A DNA stretch of 64,000 nt from Plantago major (Eukaryota > Streptophyta > Magnoliopsida > Lamiales > Plantaginaceae), in NCBI GenBank assembly GCA_026545765.1, contig CM048841.1, positions 25,579,397-25,643,396 on the forward strand, read 5' to 3'. Shown piece after piece: positions 22,393-35,825 of this stretch (positions are counted from its first letter, which is position 1; each line of letters opens with the position of its first letter). Position numbers and translations under genes: made by a program. The notes beneath the pieces are model-generated. The model worked only from the letters and a program-made list of their open reading frames with translations. It was not told the origin of the DNA and made no database searches.

Positions 22393-24098
22393 TGTTGGGA
22401 AATTTGTTGGGAAATTTCTTGAGAAATTTGTTAGGAATTTTGTTAGATATTGTGTAAAGAATATCTGTTTAGTTTTGATCAGCAACATGATGACTTATCT
22501 TAGTCTCAGAAAGGTGATTAGTACTCTTGGTTCACTTGAACATTGTAAAAGACGAAACCCACTAAGTATGATAGTCTAGCTAATTTTGTATAGGATGTTA
22601 GGTCTCAAAATGTAATTTTTATTTTATGAAGAGAAGACCAAGAAGAAGACATCCAAGCAAAACAAGCTCAACGACATTGAAGACTTGAAGAAAACTGCAC
22701 AAGATTACTGAATCTGTTGTTCAGATATCTTAGCCAGATATCTTGAAGACATGAATAGTTTCAAACAAAGCGTGTCACAAGAGATATCGAGAAATAAGAG
22801 ACATATCGAAAACAAGGAAAGTGTCCACAGATATCTATTCTCGGATACCTTGAGCTTTAACCACGTTTACGAAAAGAAATATATATTGCAAACAAAGTTG
22901 TTTCAATAAATACAAGTGGTATCGAAGATTGAAGATAAGACGTGCAAAGAATCGAGATAACACTAGTCTACGATACAAAGCATAGTTCGTTGACACTCTG
23001 AGGACAAAAGTATAGTACAATGCATTTAATGCACGGACGAGATATGCGAATAAAAGCACGGCGACTACGAGAAGAAGACAAACACCTTTCTGATACTATA
23101 CGAGATATCGATAGTTCAATTTGAGCTAACGGATACTATTCAAGCGGCACTCAAATTCATCTATAAATATCAACACTTAGGCCTTGAGAACACCAGAACC
23201 TTAGACACACGACATAACTTGAAAATTTGAACATCTTACTCTCTAAAAAGCTTACTTACTCACTCACAAAGCTTTACATTGCGACCAAAGCTTTTGATCT
23301 TGAGTAACACTTGAAGTTCTAAGTGTCACGATCCTAAACAAGCAAAGCTATACTGAAGGAGTTGAATCAAAGATCAACTATAAAGATTCATTCTCTTGAA
23401 TAGATATCATAAGACTTAGGTCGATAAAATCGAACAAGATACCATCTGTTGTAAAGTGTATTAAGTACCTTGATTCACGCATGTCTGAATAATTGAATAA
23501 GTTATTAAAGAAGCTCATCGACAACTCAAACCAAAACCAACACCATAATGGCGTGGAGTACTGAAGTACTTAGTTTGAAAAATGGGGAATAACTCAAGGT
23601 TATCGAGTATAGGAAGTACTTGATTTGGGAAACTAAGGAAATACTCAATGTTATTGAGTATAGGAAGTACTTAGCTTGGGAAGCTAGGGAATAACTCAAG
23701 GTTTACGAGTACGAAGTACTTGGTTTGTGAAAGTCGGGGAACAACTCGGGGGAACCTTTGGTTGGGAACGATTGTTAAGAATCTTAGAATAGGATTATTG
23801 TAAGGTGAACTCAATTATTTGTTCTAGTGAATTCTAGGTCTCGATAGACGAAGTGGATTAGTTGGAGGATTCATACCTCAGGATACCACTATACTTTTTG
23901 TGTTATTTACCTTCTGTATTTACTCTTGATGACACACACACATTAAGCATTTACGCACTTATCTTTATTAAGTCTTCCACTACGATTCTAAGTATCGGAT
24001 ATCTATTGAGATATCGAGAAATAGTTATTATCGACAAAAGTTTTAAAGACTATTCACCCCACCCCCTCTAGTCTTTTACTTTGCCGTTATCTGGACCA
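22393..24098 (+). mobile_element. Solo LTR inside the extra gene, unit 1
   Basis: It starts TGTTGGGAAATTTG and ends GGACCA (the final ACA seen in the other units is missing), about 1.7 kb, in the same family as LTR 1 but clearly diverged. It is flanked by GGTTC at 22388-22392 and 24099-24103, the 5-bp target duplication of copia integration. No primer site follows and no polypurine tract precedes it, and gene sequence continues on the far side, so it is a solo LTR. The TATA box is at 23161-23169. Confidence 0.87.
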
Positions 24099-27000
24099 GG
24101 TTCTCGACTCGACAAGAGGATCAAGCGAGACATTCACTCATTATGATCAACCCGAGGAAACAAGCAGTTGCACACTCGGGAAAGGTGTGAAGTACCTAAA
24201 ACTTCAAACAAAGAATGTCTTTGGAACAAGAAGACCAAAGTATAAAGGGTCACAAGTTCGAGAGACCAATCACCGACAATGCTCGGGTAGTGAATGGTTT
24301 AACTCCTGTATGAAAAATTTTATGCTTGTATATCTTGTTACTTATATAAAAATTCTTTATTACAGTGAGTTAGAAACACGAAACAAGAGGAAGTGGAAAG
24401 CTTGCCTCGAAACTAAGAAGGAGGTTACTGACCTCGCCTCTTAAGAAATCTGAGCACATACCACGGTGATAATTGATTCTTAAGATAACACTTTTCGATC
24501 ATTCGTCTATGTGCTTAATCATTTAAAGTAAATGTTTCTAACGGGCTCCAAGAGAAAGAGGAAGATAAAGCGAAATGCGAGGCGAACCAGAGACAAGGTT
24601 TGAAGAACACATCATTGAGCCTTCTAGCATGAAGGTACATGAAAAATCGTGATAAGTATTCTTCATCATGGGTTATCTTAAACTTCTTCTAAAATATTCA
24701 ATACTTTCTACTTACGGGCTCTTTCGAAGTAGAAATGCAAAGGAAAAAGTTCGACATCCCTGCATCAATGGAAATTGATGAAGCTCCCAAGGCAACATCA
24801 CATGAAAGAATACGAAGCGAGAAAGTTTACGAGAAAAATGACTCTGAGCTTCCTATTGGGAAGTAAGTCCAAAACTTCGAACTCATTAAAGCATTTTGCA
24901 CAAATTCTTTCAAATAATTTCCTAAGTATTGTATTAATCTTAATTCTCGAGTTCAAGAAAGAAAGGTTGATGAGGACGGACTTCCAAGTCTCCACCTCAC
25001 AACAAGATATCTGAGACACCAATTGTCTCGATAGCACAAGTCTCTGAGCACGAAGTACTTACGGGTAACTCGAAACTAAACTACACTTCTACTCAGATAT
25101 CTACAAAAGTTTTGAAGCTCACTTAAAACTCTTTCTTTCGAGGCTCAAGCGAGTGCAAGCAGGCTCCCAATGATGAGAAAAGGGACCTACTTCCCTTCTT
25201 CAAAGCTCAAACCACGAAAGCATATTCAATGCTTCAAGAAATGGCAAAGGTTAAGGTGCTCGATCTCTACGAAATATTGAGAATCACAGATCAACCAACC
25301 GAACGAGCACGAGCTCTTGACTTGAGGCGTATATCCATGCAATGTTCCCTACCGAGCAATTACGATTCGACTCTATTGCATAAGGATTTCTCCGGAGAAG
25401 TGGCGCCTGATTTGATATAAGCCTTTGAGCAGGCGGATGGTCGACAAGATTACAGATGGCATTCAAGCGATTACGCCCCAGACTACGCAATTTATACCTT
25501 GAACAAGAAGAGGTTAATGGGCGGAAGATCACTATTCTGAAGTGATCAATCTTGTATCGAAGATGATGAGGAGGAAGAGATAAGCAGCGACTTGATGAAC
25601 CTCCCGACCATCACCAAAAGGATGACCTGACAAAAATGATGATGATGATGCCCTGCACGAGGAATGGGAGGAATTTCACAAAGAAATCATGCCTCAAGCT
25701 TTGAAAAGCAAACCGAGAGGAAAGCACGAAATCTCCGTCTTCATCTCCTCAAAAGTCAACTCATCCATCTTCCCAACAAAGGTTATTCTTGAACAAGTAG
25801 TTGAGGATTCTAATGAAATCGCTCGAAATTGTTGAATACTCAATCAGGCGCTCAACTCGGACAAGCTGTTGGAAGAACAACGACTCCATCTTCAAGCTGG
25901 AAGACGGATAGCTAAATTGAGACAAGCTTGACCAATTACAAGATCAATATCTGCAAGAGATGATTGCTTACTACGAGGTTAACGAGCTACGAGGATGCTA
26001 TAAATGCCATCACCAAAGAACTCAATCTTGAAGAAGTATACGAAATTAAGCATGATGCTAAAAGTGCATCATCTTCAAAAAGTACCATCCTCCTTCCAAA
26101 AGGAAGAAACCAATCTACGAGATGGTTCTTTGGACTCACAATCGATGAGAATGTCGAGAGGATGAAGATCAATTGGGTGATTACTCGGATGATGAAGAAG
26201 ACAAGACTTTGGCGAGCACACCAATGAACATCTAGCGGTTTCACACTTGAAAAGGAAGCGGTGCTCTGAAACTTTCAAAGCGCCAAATGTCCACTCCCAT
26301 GAATACATGAGCGGATGCAATCTTGGCTCATCGAAAAAGGAGATGTCTTCTGAGAACAAGGAAGTAATTGCCTCCGTCCCTCGAAATGAAAAAATTCAGA
26401 GCTCATCACTCGAGAACAACTAGCATAGTCATTACTCGGAAAGATCTGGAATGATAAGGACGATGATCGTCTTTAGTGAAAAAGCTTTCCAAGAGGCAAG
26501 TTACTGCTTTGAAGCGGATGCCATCCAGGCCCATTGCGGAGCTCACGATAAGGACAATGGACTTATCAAGCAAAATCGAGCTCAAAGCCGAACTTGAAGT
26601 TGGTCACGCCTACAATTATTTACTAGGGCATTTTGACTCTCTCTGATTCTTTTATGAGGTGAGTCATTGACAATGACTAAGGGAAAGAGTGTACAAATTT
26701 GGACCTCAAAGTCGGGGAATGGGAAGAAGGAGAAGAAAACAAGAAGAAATCTGGATGCAGTGCGGCTCGAGAGGAAGAAGAAACATGAAAACTTCCACAC
26801 CACTCGAACCAATGAACCCTCCTCAAGCCAGTGCTGCAAATAGTAGTACTTCCCGAAACCCTCTTGAAGGAACTACAATGATAACAAGGGCCATGGCACG
26901 AAACCTCCAAGGAGTACCAAGGCTCCAAGGAGAAGGCGAGTTAAAGGATTAATGAATCTTACGAAGAAAAGAAGAAGGCCAAATCAAGTCCACAGGCAAT

Positions 27001-27852
27001 GAAGAAGGTAAAACTCTCACAAGATTTAATCTTGATGATGATGAGAAGCGATGAAGATGAAGCTCCTCTTCCTTTGAAAAGGAAAATTGAAAGCCTGGCG
27101 AGCCCATAGGCGCAAAGCCCAATGACTAAAACCCTCTGGAAATACCAAGTCTATCCAGGTGGTTCTTGAGCAACAACCCCAAAGAGAATTCAAGGCGGAG
27201 AAGGAACATCGAGAGTGAGCAAAGACAAAGTCGACTTCCACTCGGGCGGAAGAAGCCAAAATAGAGTATGTGAAGAATGACAATGATTCATCATCTCTGA
27301 GTGCATCAATCGGAAAAATGGCTATTGGATTACGGAACTTAAGCATCTCTTGGTAAATTCAAGATTTCGAACCAATCCATAAACAACTTATGGCATGGAG
27401 AAAAGATAAGCCAACCTTGATCAACACCAATCACATTAAAGCACAGTTGGATTTTGAAGTTGTCGAAAGCTGAAGCCATGAGAAAGGACCTCTCGATGAA
27501 TGTCCATATGGAAAGCGGATGATGTGCACGAATTACGAATATCACGAGCACAAGAGCAAGACTCATTTGTGGAACCACATGAGTCGTTCTATCTAACTGA
27601 AGATCAATACAAGGGTGACATCAAATATCTGAGGATTATCTACGAATACTTCAAGCTTTCAGATATCAGAATAGAGCATGCCTGGAAGTGGGGAAAGTAT
27701 CTGTGGGTCAAACATTTTGTCAAGAAAAATCCTACCAAAACCTACAAAGAGGTGCGTGGATTTGCGGAGACCTTTGAGATGCTCGTCGAACACTTCTCTA
27801 TGATTATTCTGATGACATCAACAGGTTTGGAGATAGGAAATTTGCAGACTGA
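24099..27852 (+). pseudogene. Extra gene, 3' half, unit 1 (heavily frame-broken)
   Basis: The order matches unit 3: short exons with introns (intron 1 at 24287-24365 and others to about 25150), then the large last exon with the coiled-coil and basic segments, and the stop TGA at 27850-27852. About 24100-27560 is the most degraded stretch of the array. Splice sites that read CAG elsewhere read CGG or CG here. From about 27590 the final segment (SFYLTEDQYKGDIKYLRIIY) is clean again. Confidence 0.7.
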
Positions 27853-28208
27853 TCCATAGAACTACTGTTAAAGACTTGAAGAGTTGAAGACTAGTCTATT
27901 AGGATGTTTACTTGGAGCTTGGCTACTCCTGTTGTCCTAATTTACTATGTATTTTTGTATTTTTGCTGACTGAGCAAAATTGTTTTATGTATTAAAGTTA
28001 TCTGTATTCTTTCATTGTAACATATCTGATGAACTTACTCTCAGATATTATTCTATAAAAGATAACTTGTCAGCAAAGATCACACCTTGTGATTTGGTTG
28101 ATGTTTACTACGCATAATTAAATGAATTGAAAAATCTTAAGAAATGATTAAGTGTTGGGTTGTTCACTCATCCAGTTTTTAATAGGTCGATAGTCATCGT
28201 TGGTGATC
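27853..28208 (+). other. 3' untranslated region of unit 1
   Basis: No coding potential. It holds T-rich stretches and TATGTATTAAAG-type motifs, and its sequence is almost identical to 43603-43961 and 59765-60127. Confidence 0.6.
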
Positions 28209-28218
28209 AAAAGGGAAA
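28209..28218 (+). other. Polypurine tract, end of unit 1
   Basis: AAAAGGGAAA lies just before the LTR start at 28221, where plus-strand DNA synthesis would be primed. It is shorter than the AAAAAGGGGAAA of the next two units. Confidence 0.8.
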
Positions 28219-28220
28219 TT

Positions 28221-29821
28221 TGTTAGGAAATTTGTTAGATATTTTGTTAGAAATATCATTTAGATTTTGATCGACAACATGATGACTTATCTTAATCTCG
28301 AAAGGTGATTAGTACTCTTGGTTCACTTGAACATTGTAAAGAGGAAATCCACTAAGTATGATAGTCTAGCTAATCTTGTATAGGATGTTAGGTCTCAAAA
28401 TGTAATTTTATTTTATGAAGAAGACCAAGAAGAAGACATCCAAGCAGAACAAGTTCAACGACATTGAAGATTTGAAGAAACTGCACAAGATTACTGAAAT
28501 AGTTTTGCAGATACCTTGGCCAGATATCTTGAAGACACGAATAGTTTTAAACAAGCTATGTCACAAGAGATATCTGAGAACTGGAAGGTTTCTGAAAACA
28601 AGGAAAGTGCTCAGATACCTTGAGCTTTAAACCACATTTCTGATAAAGAAATATATATTGCAAACAAAGTTGTTTCAATAAAAGTGGTATCTAAAGTTAA
28701 AGGTAAGGACGTGCTAAAACTCAGAGAAAACTGATAAAGTTAAGTCTCTGATACAAAGCATAGTTCCGTTGGCACTCTGAGACAATAGTATAATCTGATG
28801 CATTAAATGCTGCAGACGAGATGTACGAACAAAAGCAACGGTAACCAAGAAGAAGACAAACTGCTACTGATTACTATACGAGATATCGATAGTTTGAATT
28901 TGATTTAAGCCTAACGGATACTATTCAAATGGCACTCAAATTCATCTATAAATATCAACACTTAGACAGCTTGAGAAGACACACAACCTGAAGAACTTAC
29001 ACTGAACACATATCTCGCTATCTCAAGCAAATTACTTATCCTCAAAGCTTTATGTTGCGACTAAAGCTCTTGATCTTGAGTAACACTGAAGTTCTAAGTG
29101 TCCTGATCCTAAACAAGCTTTGCTATACGTGAAAGAGTTGAATTGAAAGATCAAGTATAAAGATTCATTCTCTTGAACATTTATCTAAGACTTGGGTCGA
29201 AAAAGAACAAGATACCATACATTGCAAAGTGTATTAAGTATACTTGATTCACGAGCTATCGATTAGCGAAAAGTTATTAAAGAAGCTCATCGACAACTCA
29301 AACCAAAACCAACACCATCAAGGCGTGGAGATGAGGAAGTACTTAGTTTGAGAAACTAAGGAATAACTCCAAGGTTATTGAGCACAGAAGTACTTAGCTT
29401 GGAAGCTAGGGAATAGCTCAAAAGGTTTACGAGTCTGAAGTAATTGGTACGTGAAAGCGGGGAACAACTCGGGGAACATTTGGTTGGGAACCATTTGTTT
29501 AAGGAATCTTAGAATAGGATTTTGTAAGGTGGCCTCAATTATCTATTCTAGTGAATTCTAGGTCTTTGGAAGACCGAAGTGGATTAGTTGGAGGATTCAT
29601 ACCTCAGATACCACTATACTTCTTTGTGTTATTTACTTTTACTTACATTTCAGACACACACACACTTTAAGCATTTCGCACACTTATCTATCTTAAGTCT
29701 TCGCTCTGAATCTAAGTATCAAATATCTACAGATATCTCGAGAAATAGTTATTATCGACAAAAGTTTTAAAGACTATTCACCCCCCTCTAGTCTTTTACT
29801 TTGCCGTTATCTGGACCAACA
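28221..29821 (+). mobile_element. LTR 1b, shared by units 1 and 2
   Basis: TGTTAGGAAA...GGACCAACA, 1,601 bp. The TATA box CTATAAATA is at 28946-28954. It is the counterpart of LTR 1a, with many 1-3-base losses at CAG/CTG (for example TCACAGAGC reads TCACGAGC). It serves both as the 3' LTR of unit 1 and the 5' LTR of unit 2. Confidence 0.9.
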
Positions 29822-29823
29822 AG

Positions 29824-29835
29824 TGGTATCAGGCG
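29824..29835 (+). other. Primer binding site, altered, unit 2
   Basis: TGGTATCAGGCG stands where other units have TGGTATCAGAGC. The change falls on the AGAGCAG stretch, in line with the CAG-centred pattern. If real, it would weaken tRNA-iMet priming. Confidence 0.75.
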
Positions 29836-29934
29836 GAGGTTCACCTATACCTTGCTGAACCTAGATCCCAGAGATAGGTGAAGGAACTTTGTCCATTTTC
29901 GAGGACTATTTAATTTGTGTGTTAAGTGTGCGGA

Positions 29935-32369
29935 ATGTCTACGAGTGATGCACCCGTTCTAAAACCGGAGAACTACGAGAAATGGAAAAATAACATGATG
30001 CTCCACCTTGAAGCCATAAGTGACGAAATGATCGAAGTGATAAAGAATGGCCCGATAGTCATTCAACAACTCAACAAGTCATGGAGGTTTCTAATGGTAG
30101 AGAGCAGAGATCAAAGCGAAGGATCTTCACAAGCGATCGTCGACAAGTGGGAGATCTACTAGTCGAGTTATTCTGAACCAAAGCCAGAGAACTACGGAAG
30201 ATGCCAAGAGAAATCGTCTGGATGGTCAAGCTCGTAATATCATCATCGATCGACACTGAGCACATCTGATTGTAAAGCGTGGGGTGCTAAAGCGAAAAGT
30301 TGCACTGTGATTGAAGAAATCTGTCGGGCCAGAGAACCAAAGAAAACAAGTTCGAAGTTCTCAAGTTGAAATTTCAAAATTTCAAACAAGGACCCTGAAA
30401 CTCTGGAAGAACTTGATTTGATTTACCACTCTCATGAGTGATATGGCGACTTGGGAAAAGCAGATACTCCCGGTCGGAAAAGATTAAGACTATTGTCGGA
30501 AGTCTTAACCACTGGGAGCATACTAAATTATTTTATTTTAACCAAGGAATGCCAAATATCACTCGGTGGAACTCTTCTCACATCTTGCTACGGTTGATTA
30601 TGAGACAACTCAAGAGAACAAACAATGAAAAGTTGCGAATATTGCTCTAGTTGCTCAAGGAACTTACGAAAGAAGAAAAGCAAGGAAGGAATTGAGGATG
30701 CTCTTCTGCAAAGCAAATGAGCAAATATGTCGATCGAGAAATTGAGAGAAGAAAAGCGAAGAGAAGCTGAAAAAGCATCTAGGCGCAAACTATCACCATC
30801 TGAAAATATGCAAAGCTCATTGAACAAGCCAACTCGGAAAGCATCATGTCTTGAGGAAGTAGAAATTGGAAGCGATATACGCTTCTATTGTCGAAACCTG
30901 GTCACTTCAAGAAGGATTGTCGCCTTCAACAAACTAAGGGCGGTGACAAGAAAGATAGAAGAATCTTGAGAAGAAGCGAAAGCTTTATTAGCGAAGAAAG
31001 AAAGAAAATCAAACTCAATTTGGATGCTCTAGGCGTTGAGACGCGGATTACGAAGATGACAATTTAGATGACTCAACCTTACCATCACCGAATTATGTGG
31101 AGTTACTCATGATATAATCGACTTGACCTCAAGAAGAATGAAATGTGTGGAGTTCTTTGAAATTGACGATCAGGACATCTCTAACATAGAAATCATCTTA
31201 TGGTGATGAGGTAACACATACTTCTTGTTATACTTATGAAAGTGATGAAGAAGAAATAAAAGATCTAGAAAATCTCGGAAAGAACTTGACATCTATGAAA
31301 GAATTTCTAATGATCCGAGCTAGAGCGAAAATCTTGAAGAAGAAAATAATTCTCTTGCAAAGGAAAATTCTCAATTAGTTAAGATATCGAGAAAAGGATC
31401 TTTGAAAATGCATTTCTCAAAGCTCGGATATATCGAGTGAAAAGTCACATAAAGAAGCGATGGTTTGAATTACGAAAGAAATATGAAGATCTTCTTTACG
31501 AGAACAAGGAACTCGAAAAGAAAGAATTATCTTTTCAATCTTATGCAAAGCTAGTGACACTCTTCTTGAAGTACAATCTTACTTAGAGATCCTTGAGAAA
31601 AGAAAGGACTTGAAATTTGAATACCAGACAGATTGTTCTATCACTCTGAATAAGAGTGAGGAAAGAAGAACATTTGTAAGTACTCGACAAGATGGTTCCC
31701 ATGCAATCTATAGTATCGGTCGGAAGGCGAAGATTGTTGACAAAGGAAAGCGATTCGACTAAACCTTTGTGGGAAAAACAAGTCAAAAACAAAGCTGTTG
31801 GGCACGTCTACGAAAAGAAACACAACAACGAAAAGTGTAAACACCACGATGCTATGTCTCTCAAAAGGGTAGAATTGCGAGGTGGCAAATTTTCCCATGT
31901 CACTTTTACGGAAAGAAATTGGACCAACGAGACTAGCAAAGCTGAGAAAAGATCTCGAGATAGCTTCAAGTGCTTGAAGCAGTATTGGCTATAAAGGCAT
32001 CGGAAACAACTTGCTCATGAATACAAGCAGGAGCAAACGATGGCTAAAAGGCTAGAATTGCTCAAAGCAATTATCGAAGTGGAAGTTGAATCAAGCCTTT
32101 GAAAATCGAATGCCGGACTAGAAGAAATCAGCAAGGAAAGCTAAGTTCTTTGAAAAGCAAACTCGGAAACTGACAGTGTCTGAAAGCACCAAATGGAGCA
32201 CCTAGGAACACGAGGAAGAAAATAATTCTTAATAATGATAATCATTCAATTAGAATTCCTCCTTATGTTCCTATCGGACAAAAGAATGTTCGAGAAATTC
32301 ATTCAAAAATGGATTCCTACTGGAAGATTGTTTAGTCCTGATGGTTCCAACTGTAAATTGAGAACCTAA
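29935..32369 (+). pseudogene. gag: Copia gag, unit 2 (frame-broken)
   Basis: The ATG at 29935 opens the same N-terminus as unit 1 and is followed by many frame breaks. The zinc knuckle remnant near 30885-30920 has lost bases between its second Cys and the His. The basic last segment ends at TAA 32367-32369. From 29900 to 32200 nearly every difference from unit 1 is at CAG or CTG, while intervening 10-30-base blocks are identical. Confidence 0.75.
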
Positions 32370-32399
32370 TCTCCTATTTCCTGTTGTGTGCAGAATGCC

Positions 32400-33780
32400 T
32401 CCTGGACTAAAGACAATGGCTATTTGATAGTGGATGCGGAAAGCACATGACAGGAGACAAAGCAAAGCTGGTCGATTACAAAGCTTGCAACACAGGACCA
32501 GATATCAGATTTACTGGAGGAGAATTAAATCCCTCTAAGGATTTGCAGCGTCAAATTGGGAACTTTAACAATCACTGACGTATTACATGTTAAGGATTTG
32601 AAATATAATCTATTTAGCATGAGTCAGTTTGCAGACAAAGGTTTTACTGTAAAATTCAAAGCAAAATACTGCAAACTAATTGACAATGAGTCAAAGCAGA
32701 CAGTCTTGGTTGCTCGGCGGAAAGGCAGTCTTTATGTTGCCGATTGGGCATCTGCCACAACTGAAGAATGTCTCATGGTGAGTCAATCTGGTCACCTGAG
32801 AAAACCTTGGTTATGGCACAAAAGAATGAGTCACTTGAACTTCAAAACTACGAACAAACTTGCCAAGAAAGAGTTAGTGGTTGGCCTTCCCAAAACATCT
32901 TTCAGAAAGGATGGTATCTGTTCTGCATGTCAGATGGGGAAACAATCCAAAATCTCTTTCAAGTCCAAAACTAGACACTCTAGTGTTAGACCACTGCAAC
33001 TACTACATATGGATCTTTTTGAATCATCTGTAACTAGTTATGCAGGAAAGAAATATGGTCTGGTTGTTGTAGATGACTTCTCAAGATTCACTTGGGTTGT
33101 CTTTCAGAAACACAAATCGATGCCGGTGGAGATACCAAACTTCTTTGAAAAAGCTTGAAGTCATGAAAAATGACAAGGTATCTGCAATCGAGCAGACCAT
33201 AGTCTTGAGTTTGTCAACCGATTACATAAAGGAGTTTTGTACTGCAAGGTATACAACACCAACTTTCCTCTGTAAGAACACCTCAACAAAATGGTGTTGC
33301 GAAGGAAGCAGAACCCTTAAAGAAGCTGCAAGGACGATGCTAGCTGACACTGAAATAAGTGAAGTTTATTGGGTTGAAGCTGTAAACACAGCCTGCTACA
33401 CTCAGAACAGATGTTTGATAAACAAACACCATGACAAGACCCCCTTATGAAATCTTGGTTGGTAGACCCTCTAATATCAAACATCTGAGAGTATTTGGTT
33501 GTAGATGTTTTGTTCTAAACAATGGAAAAGATTATCTGAGAACATTTCAACCAAAGGCAGATGAAGGTGTATTTCTTGGTTATTCCACGAATAGCAAAGC
33601 CTCTGAATTTACAACAAAAGAGCGAAGAAAATTGAAGAATCGGTTCATGTTGTATTCTATGAAGGAAGTAAAAACACCTCCTAATGATGAACTCTCGAAA
33701 GGTTCAAAGAACTAATGTTGAGGATTACGAAGAAGAATCCTCGAGAAAGGAGAAACATCATTATGGAAAGTGAGGATGAC
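32400..33780 (+). pseudogene. pol: Copia protease and integrase, unit 2
   Basis: DSG is at 32426-32434. A 200-codon open run (32556-33158) holds the integrase zinc residues (LWHKRMSH, CSACQMGK) and first Asp. A region in other frames has RTLKEAARTMLADTEISEVYW (33310-33380), then a frame with FLGYSTNSKASEF (33431-33715). It is cleaner than unit 1 through the first half and broken after about 33130. Confidence 0.8.
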
Positions 33781-33859
33781 TACGGCGTAGAAAAGCTTGA
33801 TATGCCTAGTAACAACGGATGACTCACAAACATGATGAAGAATTTCCTATGAAACTTCC

Positions 33860-35702
33860 GGAAATGGGCGAAGATATTCATCATGAAGCTATCTCTGGAA
33901 ACAATCTCTTTGAAAGACATGTTCGGATAGCTCAAACCTTGAACAAGTGTCGGACATTAATTGCCCTTACGAGGAGCAAAATGTCTTGAATCTTGAAAAA
34001 GTATCAAATCAAAATTCCGATGATTCACATTCAAATCATTTGGATATTGATCCTACTAGCACTAAACCTATGATGAGATGGATCAAGGATCATCACCAAA
34101 GATGTGATTGGACCAATTAATCAAGGTGTTAGGACTAGGAGAGCAATAGTGAAAATGCTAATTCTCTCTTTGGATGTTTCATCTCAAATATTGAACCTAA
34201 AAATATAGAAGAAGCATTAGGAGACCAAATGGATCTACGCAATGCAAGAAGAGTTGGATCAATTTGAGAGAAACAAAGTCTGAAACTTGTTCCATTTGTA
34301 GAAGGAATATACGTGATTGGAACTAAATGGGTTTTCGAAACAAGATGAATGAATCTGGTGAAATAACTTGAAACAAAGCAAGATTGGTTGCGAGGATTTA
34401 CCGGTGAAGGCTTAGATTTTGATGAGTCATATGCAGGTTGCAGTTGGATGCAATAAGACTCTTTCTAGCCTTCTTGACTCATAAAGATTTTAAAGTTTAT
34501 CAGATGGATGTCAAAAGTGCATTCTTGAACGGTGAACTTGCAGAAGAAGTTTATGTTGAGCAACCACCTGGCTTTGAAGTTTCCTCAGAAAGTAGAATGG
34601 TCTATAAACTACAGAAAGCTCTGTATCTACTGAAACAGGCTCCAAGAGCATGGTATGACACTTTGGCCAAATACCTTCTGGAAAGTGGTTTCAAGAAAGG
34701 TGAAGTTGATAAAACTTTATTTACCTTAAATCATGATGGGAAACTACTCTTAGTTCAAGTATATGTTGATGACATCATATTTGGATCTAAGGACAAGCAA
34801 CTTTGTAATGACTTTGCAAATCTCATGAAAAGTAAGTTTGAGATGAGCATGATGGGAGAAATGAATTATTTTCTAGGATTGCAAGTCAAGCAACTCAATG
34901 ATGGAATATTCATTAGTCAAACAAAGTATGCAAAAGATATGCTCACAAAATTCAATCTTAAGCCTTCTGAAAAGAATGCTAAGATACCTATGAGCATTGG
35001 AACCAAAATGACCTATCTTGAATCGATAAGAGTGTTGAAGAACATAAGTATAGGAAATTGATAGGTTCACTACTTTACCTCCTTGCAAGTAGACACGATA
35101 TTCAATCGCCGTTGGAGTGTGTGCTAGATTTCAAACAAATCCGATGCAAACACACTACAACATTGCTATGAAAATATTAAGGTATGTAAAAGGTACGATA
35201 GATGTAGGATTGTGGTATCCTAAAGAAAAGCGGATTGAGTTTATTTGGGTACTCGAATGATTATCTTTGGATCAACTGCTTGATAGGAAAAGCACCTCAG
35301 GAACTTGTCAGTTTCTGGGTACTAGACTTATCTCGTGGTTTAGCAAGAAGCAAAACTCAATTGCAACTTCTACCAGGAAATTTGAATATATTGTTCTTTG
35401 GTTGTTGTGCAACACAAATTACGTGAATACAACAACAACTTAAAAACTATGGACTCGATGAAGAAAACTCCCATTTTACGTGACAACACAAGTGCTATTG
35501 CGATTACGAATCCTAAATTTCATGCGAACAAAGCATATTGATGTTAGACATCACTTCATCAGAGACCATGTTGAAAAAGGCAATATAGAGATACTCAAGA
35601 TTGGCACTGAAGACCAACTTGCAGATATCGTCACTAAGCCACTACAAGAAAGTAGATTCTTAGCCTTAAGACATAGTCTTGGACTAATGGAACTACCAAT
35701 GA
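33860..35702 (+). pseudogene. pol: Copia reverse transcriptase and RNase H, unit 2
   Basis: RT fingers are broken at 34090-34430. The palm is intact in a 207-codon run (34438-35061): [35 protein letters not shown], and catalytic YVDD at 34762-34773. The RNase H remnant ends around 35702. Here the pol stop codon is lost by a 4-base deletion where the other units read AACTGA, so the frame continues through the minisatellite. GLKQ of unit 3 reads LLKQ here. Confidence 0.8.
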
Positions 35703-35704
35703 AA

Positions 35705-35825
35705 AAGTTCGGTATCTGGAGCGGGCATCCAGAGAAGAGGTATTGGAGCGGGCATCCAGAGAAGAGGTATCTGGAGCGGGCATCCGGAGAGAAAAGAGAA
35801 ATCTGGAGCGGGTATCCGAGAAGTC
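35705..35825 (+). repeat. 28-bp minisatellite after pol, unit 2
   Basis: About four copies of GGTATCTGGAGCGGGCATCC followed by AGAGAAGA. Because the pol stop is missing, they are read in frame as WSGHPEKRY-type repeats (35480-35917). Confidence 0.85.

Noticed and set aside
22393-24098. The internal LTR as the true 3' LTR of a shorter element
   Set aside because: No polypurine tract precedes it and no primer site follows it. A GGTTC duplication flanks it and the gene continues on the other side.
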